A DNA stretch of 64,000 nucleotides, taken from positions 34,462 through 98,461 of the forward strand of contig JBIQHD010000018.1 in NCBI GenBank assembly GCA_044508835.1, read 5' to 3'. The DNA comes from JAKFDI01 sp044508835 (GTDB taxonomy: Bacteria > Pseudomonadota > Gammaproteobacteria > Burkholderiales > Burkholderiaceae_C). The notes under the pieces were generated by a model that searched no databases, had not been told where the DNA came from, and was given only the letters and a program-made list of their open reading frames with translations. The translations under genes and the position numbers were made by a program. Each line of letters opens with the position of its first letter. Position 1 is the stretch's first letter. Below, in pieces: positions 17,461 to 26,054 of this stretch.

Positions 17461-17479
17461 AATGACAACCGTTCTCATT
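17461..17479. promoter_or_regulatory. Fur box upstream of bfr-bfd
   Basis: AATGACAAC-C-GTTCTCATT is a 9-1-9 inverted repeat with a single mismatch. It closely matches the iron-regulator Fur consensus as seen in Bordetella and Burkholderia (AATGATAAT..TTCTCATT). It stands in the only AT-rich part of the 311-base gap between bfr (start 17321) and ispH (end 17633). It probably controls the bfr-bfd transcript. The rest of that gap holds no other feature I can support. Confidence 0.75.
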
Positions 17480-17632
17480 TGCAATATCCGTACGGTGGGC
17501 AGGTCTTGCCCTTTCCGCGGGTCCGCGCGCAGGGCGCGGGCGCGGCGGCGGATATGCCGGAACAGGGGCGGCGGACGGCGCGCGCGTGCGGACCGCTCGG
17601 GCGTCCGCCTCCCGGCGGCGACGCCCGCGGCG

Positions 17633-18562
17633 CTACTTCAGGCCCTTGGGCAGGGGGAAGTGCGTGGTTTCCTCGACGCCCGGCATCTTGCGCACCGACA
17701 GCGCGCCCAGGTCGCGCAGCCGCTCGATGACCTGCTGCACCAGCAGCTCGGGCGCGGACGCGCCGGCGGTCAGGCCCACGCGCTTGCGCGAGGCGAACCA
17801 GGCCGGGTCGAGGTCGTCCGGCGAATCGACCATGTGGGCCTCGGTCCCCAGGCGCTCGGCCAGCTCGCGCAGGCGGTTGCTGTTGGAACTGGTGGGGCTG
17901 CCCACGACCACGAGCACGTCGACCTTGGGGGCGAGCATCTTCACCGCGTCCTGGCGGTTCTGGGTGGCGTAGCAGATGTCCTGCTGCTTGGGCTGGCGCA
18001 CGTTCGGGAAGCGGCGCTTCACGGCGGCGAGGATCTCGGCCGCGTCGTCCACCGACAGCGTGGTCTGCGTCACCACGGCCAGGCGTTCGGTCTGCGCCGG
18101 CTGCAGCGCCTCGACGTCGGCCACGTCCTCCACGAGGTAGATGCCCTCGCTGAGCTGGCCCATCGTGCCCTCGACTTCCGGATGGCCCTTGTGGCCGATC
18201 ATGACGAAGTCGTAGCCCTCCTTGTGCAGCTTGGCCACCTCCACGTGCACCTTGGTCACGAGCGGGCAGGTGGCGTCGAAGATCGAGAAGCCGCGCCGCG
18301 CCGCCTCCTGGCGCACGGCCTGCGACACGCCGTGCGCGCTGAACACCAGCGTGGCGCCGGGCGGCACCTCGGCCAGGTCCTCGATGAAGATGGCGCCCTT
18401 GGCCTTCAGGTCGTTCACCACGTAGGTGTTGTGCACGATCTCGTGGCGCACGTAGATCGGCGCGCCGAACTTGGCGAGGGCGCGCTCGACGATCTCGATC
18501 GCGCGGTCGACGCCGGCGCAGAAGCCGCGCGGCTCGGCCAGCACCACTTCCTCGATGCGCAT
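17633..18562 (-). CDS. ispH: 4-hydroxy-3-methylbut-2-enyl diphosphate reductase
   Basis: A 309-residue iron-sulfur enzyme that makes IPP and DMAPP in the last step of the MEP isoprenoid pathway. The three cluster Cys are in GFCAGVDRAI, FDATCPLVTKVH and QQDICYATQNRQ. Substrate-binding His lie in RHEIVHN and IGHKGHPEVEG, and a catalytic Glu sits near the Glu-Gly-Thr stretch that follows. The late SNSNRL and TAGASAPE motifs are intact. Its start overlaps the stop of fkpB (TGATG), an arrangement common in proteobacteria. Confidence 0.97.
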   Translation of the reverse strand: MRIEEVVLAEPRGFCAGVDRAIEIVERALAKFGAPIYVRHEIVHNTYVVNDLKAKGAIFIEDLAEVPPGATLVFSAHGVSQAVRQEAARRGFSIFDATCPLVTKVHVEVAKLHKEGYDFVMIGHKGHPEVEGTMGQLSEGIYLVEDVADVEALQPAQTERLAVVTQTTLSVDDAAEILAAVKRRFPNVRQPKQQDICYATQNRQDAVKMLAPKVDVLVVVGSPTSSNSNRLRELAERLGTEAHMVDSPDDLDPAWFASRKRVGLTAGASAPELLVQQVIERLRDLGALSVRKMPGVEETTHFPLPKGLK

Positions 18563-19005
18563 CACAGCACTCCGATCAGGTGCACCTCGAAGTGCACGGG
18601 CTTGCCCGCGAGCGGATGGTTGAAGTCGAACAGCAGCCAGTCGTCGCCCACCTCGCGCACGACGCCGGCGTAGCTGGCCTGGCCGTCGGGCGTGGGGAAC
18701 TGCACCACGTCGCCGACGCCGTACTGCTCGTCCGGGTCGCCCAGCTCGTCGAGCAGCGAGCGCTTCACGCGCTGGACCAGGTCGGCGCTGCGCTCGCCGA
18801 AGGCCTCGCCGGCGGCGAGCTCGAAGCTCGCGCGGGTGCCTTCGGCCAGCCCCAGCAGGCGCGCCTCCATCGCGGGCGCCAGCTCGCCGGTGCCCAGCGA
18901 CAGCGTGGCGGGCTTGTCGTCGAAGGTGTTGATGATGTCCGCGCCGTCGGGCCCGGCGAGGCGGTAGTGCAGGGTCAGGAAGGACCCCGGTTGGACGGAA
19001 TTCAA
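18562..19005 (-). CDS. fkpB: FKBP-type peptidyl-prolyl isomerase, SlpA type
   Basis: A 147-residue SlpA/FkpB-like prolyl isomerase and chaperone of the cytoplasm. It shows the FKBP core: LTLHYRLAGPDGADIINTFD, LSLGTGELAPAMEARLLGL, the inserted flap domain, and FDFNHPLAGKPVHFEVHL. It begins with TTG at 19005, preceded by GGAG. No ATG in the frame gives a complete first strand. It is translationally coupled to ispH. Confidence 0.93.
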   Translation of the reverse strand: MNSVQPGSFLTLHYRLAGPDGADIINTFDDKPATLSLGTGELAPAMEARLLGLAEGTRASFELAAGEAFGERSADLVQRVKRSLLDELGDPDEQYGVGDVVQFPTPDGQASYAGVVREVGDDWLLFDFNHPLAGKPVHFEVHLIGVL

Positions 19006-19084
19006 GGGGGGCTCCGCTCGAACGAGCTTCGATAGACTGCCGCGATTTTACGAGCCGGGGCCATGACCCCGGGCGAGGGAGCAC

Positions 19085-19759
19085 ATGGCGCTGAAGGACA
19101 TCCCGGCCGAGGCCCGCCCGCGCGAGCGCCTGCTCCGCAATGGCCCGGCGGCCCTGGCCGACGCCGAGCTCGTCGCGCTGCTGCTGCGCACGGGGCTCAA
19201 GGGCACCTCGGTGCTGGCGCTGTCGCAGCAGCTGCTCGACAGCTTCGGCGGCGTGGCCGGCCTGCTGCAGGCGCGCGCCGACGAGATGAAGCGCATCAAG
19301 GGGCTCGGCCCGGCCAAGCGCGCCGAGATCGCCGCGGTGATGGAACTCGCCCGCCGCTCGCTCGCCGAGCAGGTGGCCGCCGGGCCGGTGTTCGACGCGC
19401 CCGGCCGCGTGAAGGACTACCTGCGCATGCAGCTCGCGCACCTGTCGCACGAGGTCTTCGCCGTGCTGTTCCTCGATGCGCAGCACCGTCTGCTCAAATT
19501 CGAGGAAATGTTCCGCGGCACCCTCACCCAGACCAGCGTCTATCCGCGCGAGGTGGTGCGCCGCGCGCTCGAGCTGCACGCCGGCGCGGTGATCCTGGCG
19601 CACAACCACCCCTCGGGCGTGGCCGAGCCGTCGCGGGCCGACGAGTTCCTCACGCAGACGCTCAAGAGCGCCCTGCAGCTCGTCGACGTGCGCACCCTCG
19701 ACCACCTGGTGGTGGCGCGTTCCGGCGTCGTCTCCTTCGCGGAGCGAGGGCTGCTGTGA
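19085..19759 (+). CDS. radC: RadC family JAB-domain protein
   Basis: A 224-residue protein with an N-terminal helix-hairpin-helix region (RERLLRNGPAALADAELVAL, then IKGLGPAKRAEI) and a C-terminal MPN/JAB domain. The metal signature is intact: Glu in FEEMF, and His-x-His followed by Ser and Asp in AHNHPSGVAEPSRAD. Despite its name a repair role is not proven for the family. It overlaps the downstream Smr gene (GTGA) and is divergent from fkpB. Confidence 0.93.
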   Translation: MALKDIPAEARPRERLLRNGPAALADAELVALLLRTGLKGTSVLALSQQLLDSFGGVAGLLQARADEMKRIKGLGPAKRAEIAAVMELARRSLAEQVAAGPVFDAPGRVKDYLRMQLAHLSHEVFAVLFLDAQHRLLKFEEMFRGTLTQTSVYPREVVRRALELHAGAVILAHNHPSGVAEPSRADEFLTQTLKSALQLVDVRTLDHLVVARSGVVSFAERGLL

Positions 19760-20421
19760 CCGACACCGTGCGCAGCCTGCGGGACCTGGCGGCGCTGAAG
19801 AAGGCGCTGGAGCGCCGCGCGGCCGAGGCGCGGCGGCTGGAGGCCCAGGCGCGCGAGGAGGCGCTGCGCGAGCGCCGCGAGCGCGAGCTGTTCTCGCGCA
19901 GCGTGGGCCAGGTGGTGCCGCTGCGCACCGCGGCGAGCCTGCCGCCGCCGCGTCCGCGGCCCCTGCCCGTGCCGCGCCAGCGCGAGCGCGACGAGGCCGC
20001 CGCGCTGCGCGAGGCGCTGTCCGACGAGTTCGACGTCGAGAGCCTGCTCGAGACCGATGACGACCTGTCGTTCCGCCGCCGCGGCATCGGCCCCGAGGTG
20101 GTGCGCAAGCTGCGCCGCGGCGTGTGGGCCATCCAGGCGCAGCTCGACCTGCACGGCCTGCGCCGCGACGAGGCGCGCGAGCAGCTGGGCGAGTTCCTGC
20201 GCCATGCCGGGCGCGACGGCCTGCGCTGCGTGCGCGTGGTGCACGGCAAGGGCCACGGCTCGCCGGGGCGCGAGCCGGTGCTCAAGGCGCGGGTGAAGCG
20301 CTGGCTGGTGCAGAAGGAAGAGGTGATCGCCTTCACCCAGGCCCGCCCGGCCGACGGCGGCAACGGCGCGCTGGTGGTGCTGCTGCGGCCGGCCCGGGGC
20401 GCGAGGCGCGCCGCGGGCTGA
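19756..20421 (+). CDS. Smr domain protein
   Basis: A 221-residue protein with a long Arg/Glu-rich coiled N-terminus (ALKKALERRAAEARRLEAQA) and a C-terminal Smr domain. The domain has LDLHGLRRDEAREQL and VRVVHGKGHGSPG. Smr domains are MutS2-like nucleases that cut DNA or RNA. In this short family they are often tied to ribosome quality control. The start is GTG at 19756, overlapping the radC stop, so translation is coupled. Confidence 0.9.
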   Translation: MTDTVRSLRDLAALKKALERRAAEARRLEAQAREEALRERRERELFSRSVGQVVPLRTAASLPPPRPRPLPVPRQRERDEAAALREALSDEFDVESLLETDDDLSFRRRGIGPEVVRKLRRGVWAIQAQLDLHGLRRDEAREQLGEFLRHAGRDGLRCVRVVHGKGHGSPGREPVLKARVKRWLVQKEEVIAFTQARPADGGNGALVVLLRPARGARRAAG

Positions 20422-20434
20422 GCAGGCGCGGCGC

Positions 20435-21286
20435 TCAGCGCAGGTTCATCGAGAACGCATCGCCGCGGCGCGAGCGCTCGAAGGGCAGCGCGCGCACGCA
20501 GTTGCGGCCGTCGGTCTTGGCGAGCTGCAGCGCCGTGTCCGCCTCGTGGATCATCCAGTCGAGCGATTCGAGCTCGGGGCGCATGGGCGCCACGCCGATG
20601 CTGACCGTGGTGCCCACCGTCCCGTCCTGCCAGGGCACGGCCAGCCGCTGCACCTGCTCGCGGATGCGCTCGGCCACGTCGACGGCGCCCAGCAGGTCGG
20701 TGTGGGGCAGGAACACGATCATCTCCTCGCCGCCGAAGCGCGCCAGCACGTCGGGCTGGCGCAGCGAGCCGGCGGTGGTGCCCGCCATCCGCCGCAGCAC
20801 TTCGTCGCCGCACAGGTGGCCGTGCGCGTCGTTCACCTGCCGGAAGTGGTCGGCGTCGATCAGCAGCAGCGCCGAGGGCGTGCCGTAGCGCTTGGCGCGG
20901 TCCCATTCGCGCTGCACCAGCTCGAGGAAGTGGCGCCGGTTGAAGATGCCGGTGAGCTCGTCGTGCGTGCCCAGCACCGTGAGCCGGTCCTGCGCGGCGT
21001 CGAGCGCGGCGGCCAGGCGCAGGATCGCCGCGCAGGCCGCGGGCACGAACAGCGCCGCGGCGGCCGCGGCCACGGCGGCGGCCACGAACCGGTCGCCGCG
21101 GCCGGCCAGCGTGACGATGAGCTGCGCGAGCAGCACCGCCAGCAGCATGCCGGCGAGCGTGGCGCCGGCGATCACGGCTGGCGCGCCGCGCCGCCGCGCC
21201 GCGCGGTGCAGGCGCGCGGCCCAGGGATCGGGCGCCTGCGGCTCGGGGCTCGCGCCGGGCGGCATCGGGGGGCTGCTGTCGGACAT
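20435..21286 (-). CDS. Membrane diguanylate cyclase (GGDEF domain)
   Basis: A 283-residue protein with two N-terminal membrane helices (about 37-62 and 67-92) and a C-terminal GGDEF domain. The active-site motif reads RFGGEEM, a functional GG(D/E)E variant. The metal Asp is in LLLIDADHFRQVND. No I-site RxxD is obvious before it. It probably makes c-di-GMP. It is convergent with the Smr gene. Confidence 0.9.
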   Translation of the reverse strand: MSDSSPPMPPGASPEPQAPDPWAARLHRAARRRGAPAVIAGATLAGMLLAVLLAQLIVTLAGRGDRFVAAAVAAAAAALFVPAACAAILRLAAALDAAQDRLTVLGTHDELTGIFNRRHFLELVQREWDRAKRYGTPSALLLIDADHFRQVNDAHGHLCGDEVLRRMAGTTAGSLRQPDVLARFGGEEMIVFLPHTDLLGAVDVAERIREQVQRLAVPWQDGTVGTTVSIGVAPMRPELESLDWMIHEADTALQLAKTDGRNCVRALPFERSRRGDAFSMNLR

Positions 21287-21488
21287 CGCCGGATTCGATC
21301 ACAGCTTGGGCGCGAGGTTCAAGAACGACGGTCCGCGATCGCGCCGGAAAGCAGGTCGAGCGCGCACGAGTTGGCGCGATGCGCGCGTGCGGGCGGCGGC
21401 ACGCGGATTGCTCCTCGCCTCGGGTGCAAAGGCCCCACGATCTGCGTAGGATGCGCGCTGTCATGCAGCGCCGCGCCCCTGCCCCTCG

Positions 21489-22154
21489 ATGAAACCCCGG
21501 CCGAACCTGCTCGTCTGCGATGCCTGCGACGCGCTCTACGCGCGCCCTGCGCTCGCGCACGACACCGTCGCACGCTGCGTGCGCTGCGGCATCCCGGTCG
21601 GCCGCGGCCACCGCGTCACGCTGGACGAGCAGCTCGCCCTCGCCGTCGCGGCGCTGGTGCTGCTCGTCATCGCCAACCTCTCGCCGCTCGTCTCGCTCGA
21701 CCTGCGCGGGCAGCACACCGCGGCGACGCTGCTCGACTGCGTGCGCATCACCTGGCAGTCGGGCGAGCGCCTCGTGGCGCTGCTGGCCGTGGGCACCGCC
21801 TTCGTCTTTCCGCTCGCGCTCGTCGTGCTGCGCCTGTACGTGCTCGCCCCCCTCGTGGCGGGCGTGCCGCCGCGCGGCTTCGTGGCCGCCATGCGCATGC
21901 TGCGCTGGGTCACGCAGTGGAGCATGGTCGAGGTGTTCATGCTCGGCGTGCTGATCTCCGTCGTGCGCAGCGCCGGCCTCGCGCAGGCCGGCATGCAGCC
22001 GGGCCTGTTCGCCTACGCGGGCGTGATGCTGCTGCTCACCGCCAGCATCGCCTCCGGCCAGCGCCGGCTGTGGCAGCGATACGGCGAGGTGCAGGCCCTC
22101 GCGGCGGCCGGCGCCGTGCCGGCATCTCCCGGCGCCGCCGCGCCAGGCCGATGA
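21489..22154 (+). CDS. pqiA: PqiA-like membrane protein, first half
   Basis: A 221-residue membrane protein corresponding to one half of E. coli PqiA. It starts with a rubredoxin-like Cys pair set (CDACDALY, CVRCGIPVGRGH) and continues with four membrane helices. PqiA anchors the MCE protein PqiB in the inner membrane, in a lipid-transport bridge to the outer membrane. The next gene is the second half, coupled by ATGA. In E. coli the two halves are one protein. Confidence 0.9.
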   Translation: MKPRPNLLVCDACDALYARPALAHDTVARCVRCGIPVGRGHRVTLDEQLALAVAALVLLVIANLSPLVSLDLRGQHTAATLLDCVRITWQSGERLVALLAVGTAFVFPLALVVLRLYVLAPLVAGVPPRGFVAAMRMLRWVTQWSMVEVFMLGVLISVVRSAGLAQAGMQPGLFAYAGVMLLLTASIASGQRRLWQRYGEVQALAAAGAVPASPGAAAPGR

Positions 22155-22801
22155 ACGGGCCCGCGGACACCGCCATCGCTTCGGCCCATGCGCTCGGCCT
22201 CTACGGCTGCCGGTGCTGCGGCCTCGTCTCGCAGGCGGACGACGCGGACCGCGCCTCGCCGCACCCGATGCGCTGCCCCCGCTGCGGCTTCGTGCTGGAT
22301 GCGCGGCGGCCGCAGAGCGTCGCGCTGACGCTGGCCTTCCTGGCCGGCGCCACGGCGCTGTACCTGCCGGCCAACCTGCTGCCGGTGATGTCCACCGCCA
22401 GCCTGTTCGGGCGGCAGGAACACACGCTGCTGGGCGGCATCGCCGACCTGTGGCATGCCGGCTCGTTCGACCTGGCCGCGATCGTCTTCATCGCGAGCAT
22501 CGCCGTGCCCATCCTGAAGATCGTCGCGCTCGCGCTGCTCGCGCTGAGTGCGCAGCGGCGGTCGGTGTGGCGCCAGCTCGAGCGCGCCCGGCTGCACCGC
22601 ATGGTCGAGGCGGTGGGGCACTGGTCGATGCTCGACATCTACGTGGTCGTGCTGCTGGTCGGCATGCTGCGCTTCGGCGCGCTCGCGAGCGTGCGCCCCG
22701 AGCCCGGGCTGCTCGCCTTCGGGGCCGTGGTGGTGTTCACCATCATCGCGTCCTCGGTGTTCGACCCGCGGCTGATCTGGCACCCGCACGACGATGACTG
22801 A
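22151..22801 (+). CDS. pqiA: PqiA-like membrane protein, second half
   Basis: A 216-residue paralog of its neighbour. It opens with CRCCGLVSQ and CPRCGFVL, then has four membrane helices containing LYLPANLLPVMS and a WSMLDIYVV motif, both typical of PqiA. Its start overlaps the previous stop (ATGA) and its end overlaps the start of pqiB, so the operon is tightly coupled. Confidence 0.92.
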   Translation: MNGPADTAIASAHALGLYGCRCCGLVSQADDADRASPHPMRCPRCGFVLDARRPQSVALTLAFLAGATALYLPANLLPVMSTASLFGRQEHTLLGGIADLWHAGSFDLAAIVFIASIAVPILKIVALALLALSAQRRSVWRQLERARLHRMVEAVGHWSMLDIYVVVLLVGMLRFGALASVRPEPGLLAFGAVVVFTIIASSVFDPRLIWHPHDDD

Positions 22802-24515
22802 CGACCCGAGCGCCGCCGAGCCGTTGCCGCCCGTCCAGCCCACCCAGCCCGCCCTCGTGCGCCGGCACCGGCTGCGGCTGTCGCTCGTGTGGCTCGTCCC
22901 GCTCGCCGCCGTCGTCATCGGCATCGTGCTCACGGCGCGCACGCTGCTGCAGTCGGGCCCCGAGATCCGCATCGAGTTCCGCACGGCCGAAGGCATCGAG
23001 CCCGGCCGCACCGAGGTGCGCTACAAGGAAGTGGTGATCGGCCGCGTCACCGACGTGGCGCTCAGCCGCAACCGCGAATCGGTGGTCGTCTCGGTGGCGC
23101 TCGACAAGAGCGCCGCCGGCCTGGCGGTGGAGGACAGCCAGTTCTGGGTGGTGCGCCCGCGCGTGGGCGCCTCCGGCGTGAGCGGGCTCGGCACCCTGCT
23201 GTCGGGCGCCTACATCGGCGTGGACGCCGGCGTGTCGGACGAGACCCGGCGCCGCTTCGTCGGCCTGGAGGCGGCGCCCTACGTGCTGCGCGGCGAGCCG
23301 GGCCGCAGCTTCGAGCTCTCGGCCGGCGACCTCGGGTCGCTCGACGTGGGCTCGCCCGTCTACTACCGCCGCGCCCGCGTCGGCCGCGTGGTCGGCTACC
23401 GGCTCGACCCCGAGCGCGACCGCCTCAGCGTGCGCGTGTTCATCGAGGCCCCGCACGACAAGCTCGTGAACCAGGGCTCGCGCTTCTGGAACGCGAGCGG
23501 CATCGACCTCTCGCTCAGCGCCAACGGCCTGCAGGTGAACACGCAGTCGATCGCCTCGGTGCTGGCGGGCGGCATCGCCTTCGCCACCTCGCCGAGCGCC
23601 GCGGCCTCGGCGGTCGCGACGCCGGCGCCCGACACGCAGCGCTTCTTCCTGTTCCCGAGCGAGCAGGCGGCGCTCGCCCCGCCCGACGGCCCGCCGCTGC
23701 GCCTGCGCATGGTCTTCACGCAATCGGTGCGCGGCCTGGCGCCCGGCGCGCCGATCGACCTGCTGGGCGTGGAGATCGGCAACGTGCGCAGCATCTCGCT
23801 CGACTACGACCCGGCGCGGCGCCAGGTGCCCGTCGAGGTGATGGCCGACATCTACCCGCCGCGCGTGGGCAGCGCCCGCGAGCGCTACGCCAACGCCGGC
23901 GCGGGCGCCGCGCGGCAGGACGCGGCCTTCCTCAAGCGCATGGTCGAGTCGGGCCTGCGCGCGCAGGTGCGCTCGGGCAACCTGCTCACCGGCCAGCTCT
24001 ACGTGGCCTTCGACTTCATGCCCAAGGCGGCGCCGGCCACGCTCGCCGACGCCGACGGCACGCTCACCATGCCCACCGTGCCGAGCGCGTTCGCCGACAT
24101 CCAGCCGCAGCTCGCCGACGTCATCAGCCGCATCAGCCGGGTGCCGTTCGACACCATCGGCACCGAGCTGCAGGCCACGCTCGAAAGCGCGAACGCGGCC
24201 ACGAAGGCGCTGCAGAAGACGCTCGCCAGCGCCGACGCCGCGATCGACAGGCTCTCGCCCGAGGCGCAGGGCGCCATCGCCGACGCGCGCAGGACGCTCG
24301 ACGCCGCCCGGCAGGCGCTCGAGAGCATCGACCGCAACGTGGCGCAGCCGGACGCGCCGCTGCAGCGCAACGCCAACCAGGCGCTCGCCGAGCTGCAGCG
24401 CGCCGCGCAGGCGCTGCGCGTGCTGAGCGACTACCTGCAGCAGCACCCGGAATCGATCCTGCGCGGCAAGCCGGCGGATCCGGACGTGATGCGCTCCAGC
24501 GAGGGGACACGATGA
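22794..24515 (+). CDS. pqiB: PqiB, MCE-domain lipid transport protein
   Basis: A 573-residue protein with one N-terminal membrane helix (about 26-46) and three MCE domains. The first starts around EIRIEFRTAEGIEPGRTEVRY, given in part as TAEGIEPGRTEVRYKEV. The later ones show FELSAGDLGSLDVGSPVYYR and VFTQSVRGLAPGAPIDLLG. A long C-terminal coiled coil (about 430-560) fits the needle-like tube that spans the periplasm. It moves lipids between membranes together with PqiA and the lipoprotein PqiC. Confidence 0.95.
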   Translation: MTDDPSAAEPLPPVQPTQPALVRRHRLRLSLVWLVPLAAVVIGIVLTARTLLQSGPEIRIEFRTAEGIEPGRTEVRYKEVVIGRVTDVALSRNRESVVVSVALDKSAAGLAVEDSQFWVVRPRVGASGVSGLGTLLSGAYIGVDAGVSDETRRRFVGLEAAPYVLRGEPGRSFELSAGDLGSLDVGSPVYYRRARVGRVVGYRLDPERDRLSVRVFIEAPHDKLVNQGSRFWNASGIDLSLSANGLQVNTQSIASVLAGGIAFATSPSAAASAVATPAPDTQRFFLFPSEQAALAPPDGPPLRLRMVFTQSVRGLAPGAPIDLLGVEIGNVRSISLDYDPARRQVPVEVMADIYPPRVGSARERYANAGAGAARQDAAFLKRMVESGLRAQVRSGNLLTGQLYVAFDFMPKAAPATLADADGTLTMPTVPSAFADIQPQLADVISRISRVPFDTIGTELQATLESANAATKALQKTLASADAAIDRLSPEAQGAIADARRTLDAARQALESIDRNVAQPDAPLQRNANQALAELQRAAQALRVLSDYLQQHPESILRGKPADPDVMRSSEGTR

Positions 24516-25120
24516 CGGCGACGACGGGAAGGTGGCGGCTCGCGGCCTGCGCGGCGGCGCTCGTGCTGGCGGCCTGCGCGTCGGCGCCGGTCACGCGCTT
24601 CCATTCCCTGGTGCCGGCCGAGGCCGCGCCGCCGGCGGCGGCCACGGCGTCGGCGGTGTCCTGGACGCTGCTGCCGGTCGACATCCCGGTCCAGGTGCGC
24701 CGCCCGCAGCTGGTCGTGCGCCTGGCCGACGACACGCTCGCCGTGCTGGAGCACGACCGCTGGATCGCCCCCCTGGACGAAGAGCTGCGCGCGGCCATCG
24801 GCGAGCGGCTCGCGACGCGGCTCGGGCCGCCCGCGGCCGCCCACGCGGGCGGGGCCGATGCGGCGCGCTGGCGCATCGACGTCCAGGTGCTGCGCTTCGA
24901 TTCGGCGGCGAAGCGGCATGCGCGCCTGACCGCCGACTGGGCGATCCGCGGCAGGACGGCCGGCCTGTCGTGCCGCGCCACGGTCGAGGAAGCCGTCGGC
25001 GCCGACTCCGTCGACGCGCTGGTGCAGGCACATCAGCGGGTGGCCGGGCGGCTGGCCGACACGATGGCGGCGGCGCTCGAGCGGCTGGCGCGCGGCGACG
25101 CGGCGGCGTGCGCGCCCTGA
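24512..25120 (+). CDS. pqiC: PqiC outer-membrane lipoprotein
   Basis: A 202-residue lipoprotein. A signal peptide with lipobox LVLAAC ends at Cys22, followed by the ABC-transporter auxiliary fold shared with PqiC/YmbA: VTRFHSLVPAE, then VQVRRPQLVVRL and WIAPLDEELRAAIGERLA. It should sit in the inner leaflet of the outer membrane and cap the PqiB tube. Its start overlaps the pqiB stop (ATGA). Confidence 0.9.
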   Translation: MTATTGRWRLAACAAALVLAACASAPVTRFHSLVPAEAAPPAAATASAVSWTLLPVDIPVQVRRPQLVVRLADDTLAVLEHDRWIAPLDEELRAAIGERLATRLGPPAAAHAGGADAARWRIDVQVLRFDSAAKRHARLTADWAIRGRTAGLSCRATVEEAVGADSVDALVQAHQRVAGRLADTMAAALERLARGDAAACAP

Positions 25121-25211
25121 GCCGAGCCGAACCGCGGCGGTCCAGGAAGCGTTCGCACCCGCCGCCGATCGGCGCCATGATGGGCGCCTCGCAAGACACC
25201 GGGGAGACGCC

Positions 25212-26054
25212 ATGGCGCTCCAACATCCGCTGGTCCAGGGCCTCGCCGTGCCGCTGCTGCTGGCGCTGGCGGGAGGCGCCGTGCTGCGCGCCGCGCTCGG
25301 GCCGTCGCGCGGCGCGCGGTGGGCCGGCCTCGCGCTCGGCGCGGGCGTGACGGCCGCCGCCGCCCTGCTGCTGCCCTGGCGCTGGCCGCCCGGCGCGCTG
25401 GTCGAGAAGCTGCCGTGGTGCCTGGCCGCCGCCTGGCTGGCCGGCGCGGCGCTGGAGACGGCGGGCGCGCCGCGCCGGCGGCAATGGGCCGCGGCGGCGC
25501 TGCTGTGGGTGGCGCTGTCGTGGTGGCTCGGGGCGCCCGGCCTGCCCCTCGCCGCGGCCTTCGCGGCGGCGGGCGCCGGCGTGCTCGCCGCGCTGCATGC
25601 CGGCGACGACGGCCGCGCCACGGCCGCCGCGGCCACCGTCGCGGCCGCCCTCGGCCTGGCGGCCACCGCCTTCGCCGCCGGCTCGCTGCTGCTCATGCAG
25701 GTGGCGCTGCCGCTCGCGGCCGTCGCCGCCGGCGTGGCCCTGCTGCTGTGGCCGCGGGCGCGCATCCGCTTCGCCGGGGGCGCCGCGGCGGCGGCCGGCA
25801 TCGCCTGGCTCGCCGCGGCGCAGGCGGCCGCGCTGCTCACGCCGGCGCCGCGCGGCGCGCTGCTGCTGCTCGCCCTCGGCTTCGTAGCCGTGCCGCTCGC
25901 CGGCCGGCTGCGGTTCCGCGCGGCATGGCTCGAACCGCTGGCCGCCGCCCTGCTGGCCGCCCTGGCGGCCGTCGGCGCCGTGGCCTGGACGATGCAGGCG
26001 CCGGCGGCCGGCGACCCGGGCGACGACCCGTACTACCAGCCGGACTGGGACTGA
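25212..26054 (+). CDS. Hypothetical multi-pass membrane protein
   Basis: A 280-residue, extremely Ala/Leu-rich protein with about eight hydrophobic segments and a short acidic tail ending PYYQPDWD. I recognise no transporter or enzyme motif. GGGGAG lies a few bases before the ATG. Its last 22 bases overlap the end of the convergent efflux gene. It is probably an inner-membrane protein of unknown role. Confidence 0.7.
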   Translation: MALQHPLVQGLAVPLLLALAGGAVLRAALGPSRGARWAGLALGAGVTAAAALLLPWRWPPGALVEKLPWCLAAAWLAGAALETAGAPRRRQWAAAALLWVALSWWLGAPGLPLAAAFAAAGAGVLAALHAGDDGRATAAAATVAAALGLAATAFAAGSLLLMQVALPLAAVAAGVALLLWPRARIRFAGGAAAAAGIAWLAAAQAAALLTPAPRGALLLLALGFVAVPLAGRLRFRAAWLEPLAAALLAALAAVGAVAWTMQAPAAGDPGDDPYYQPDWD

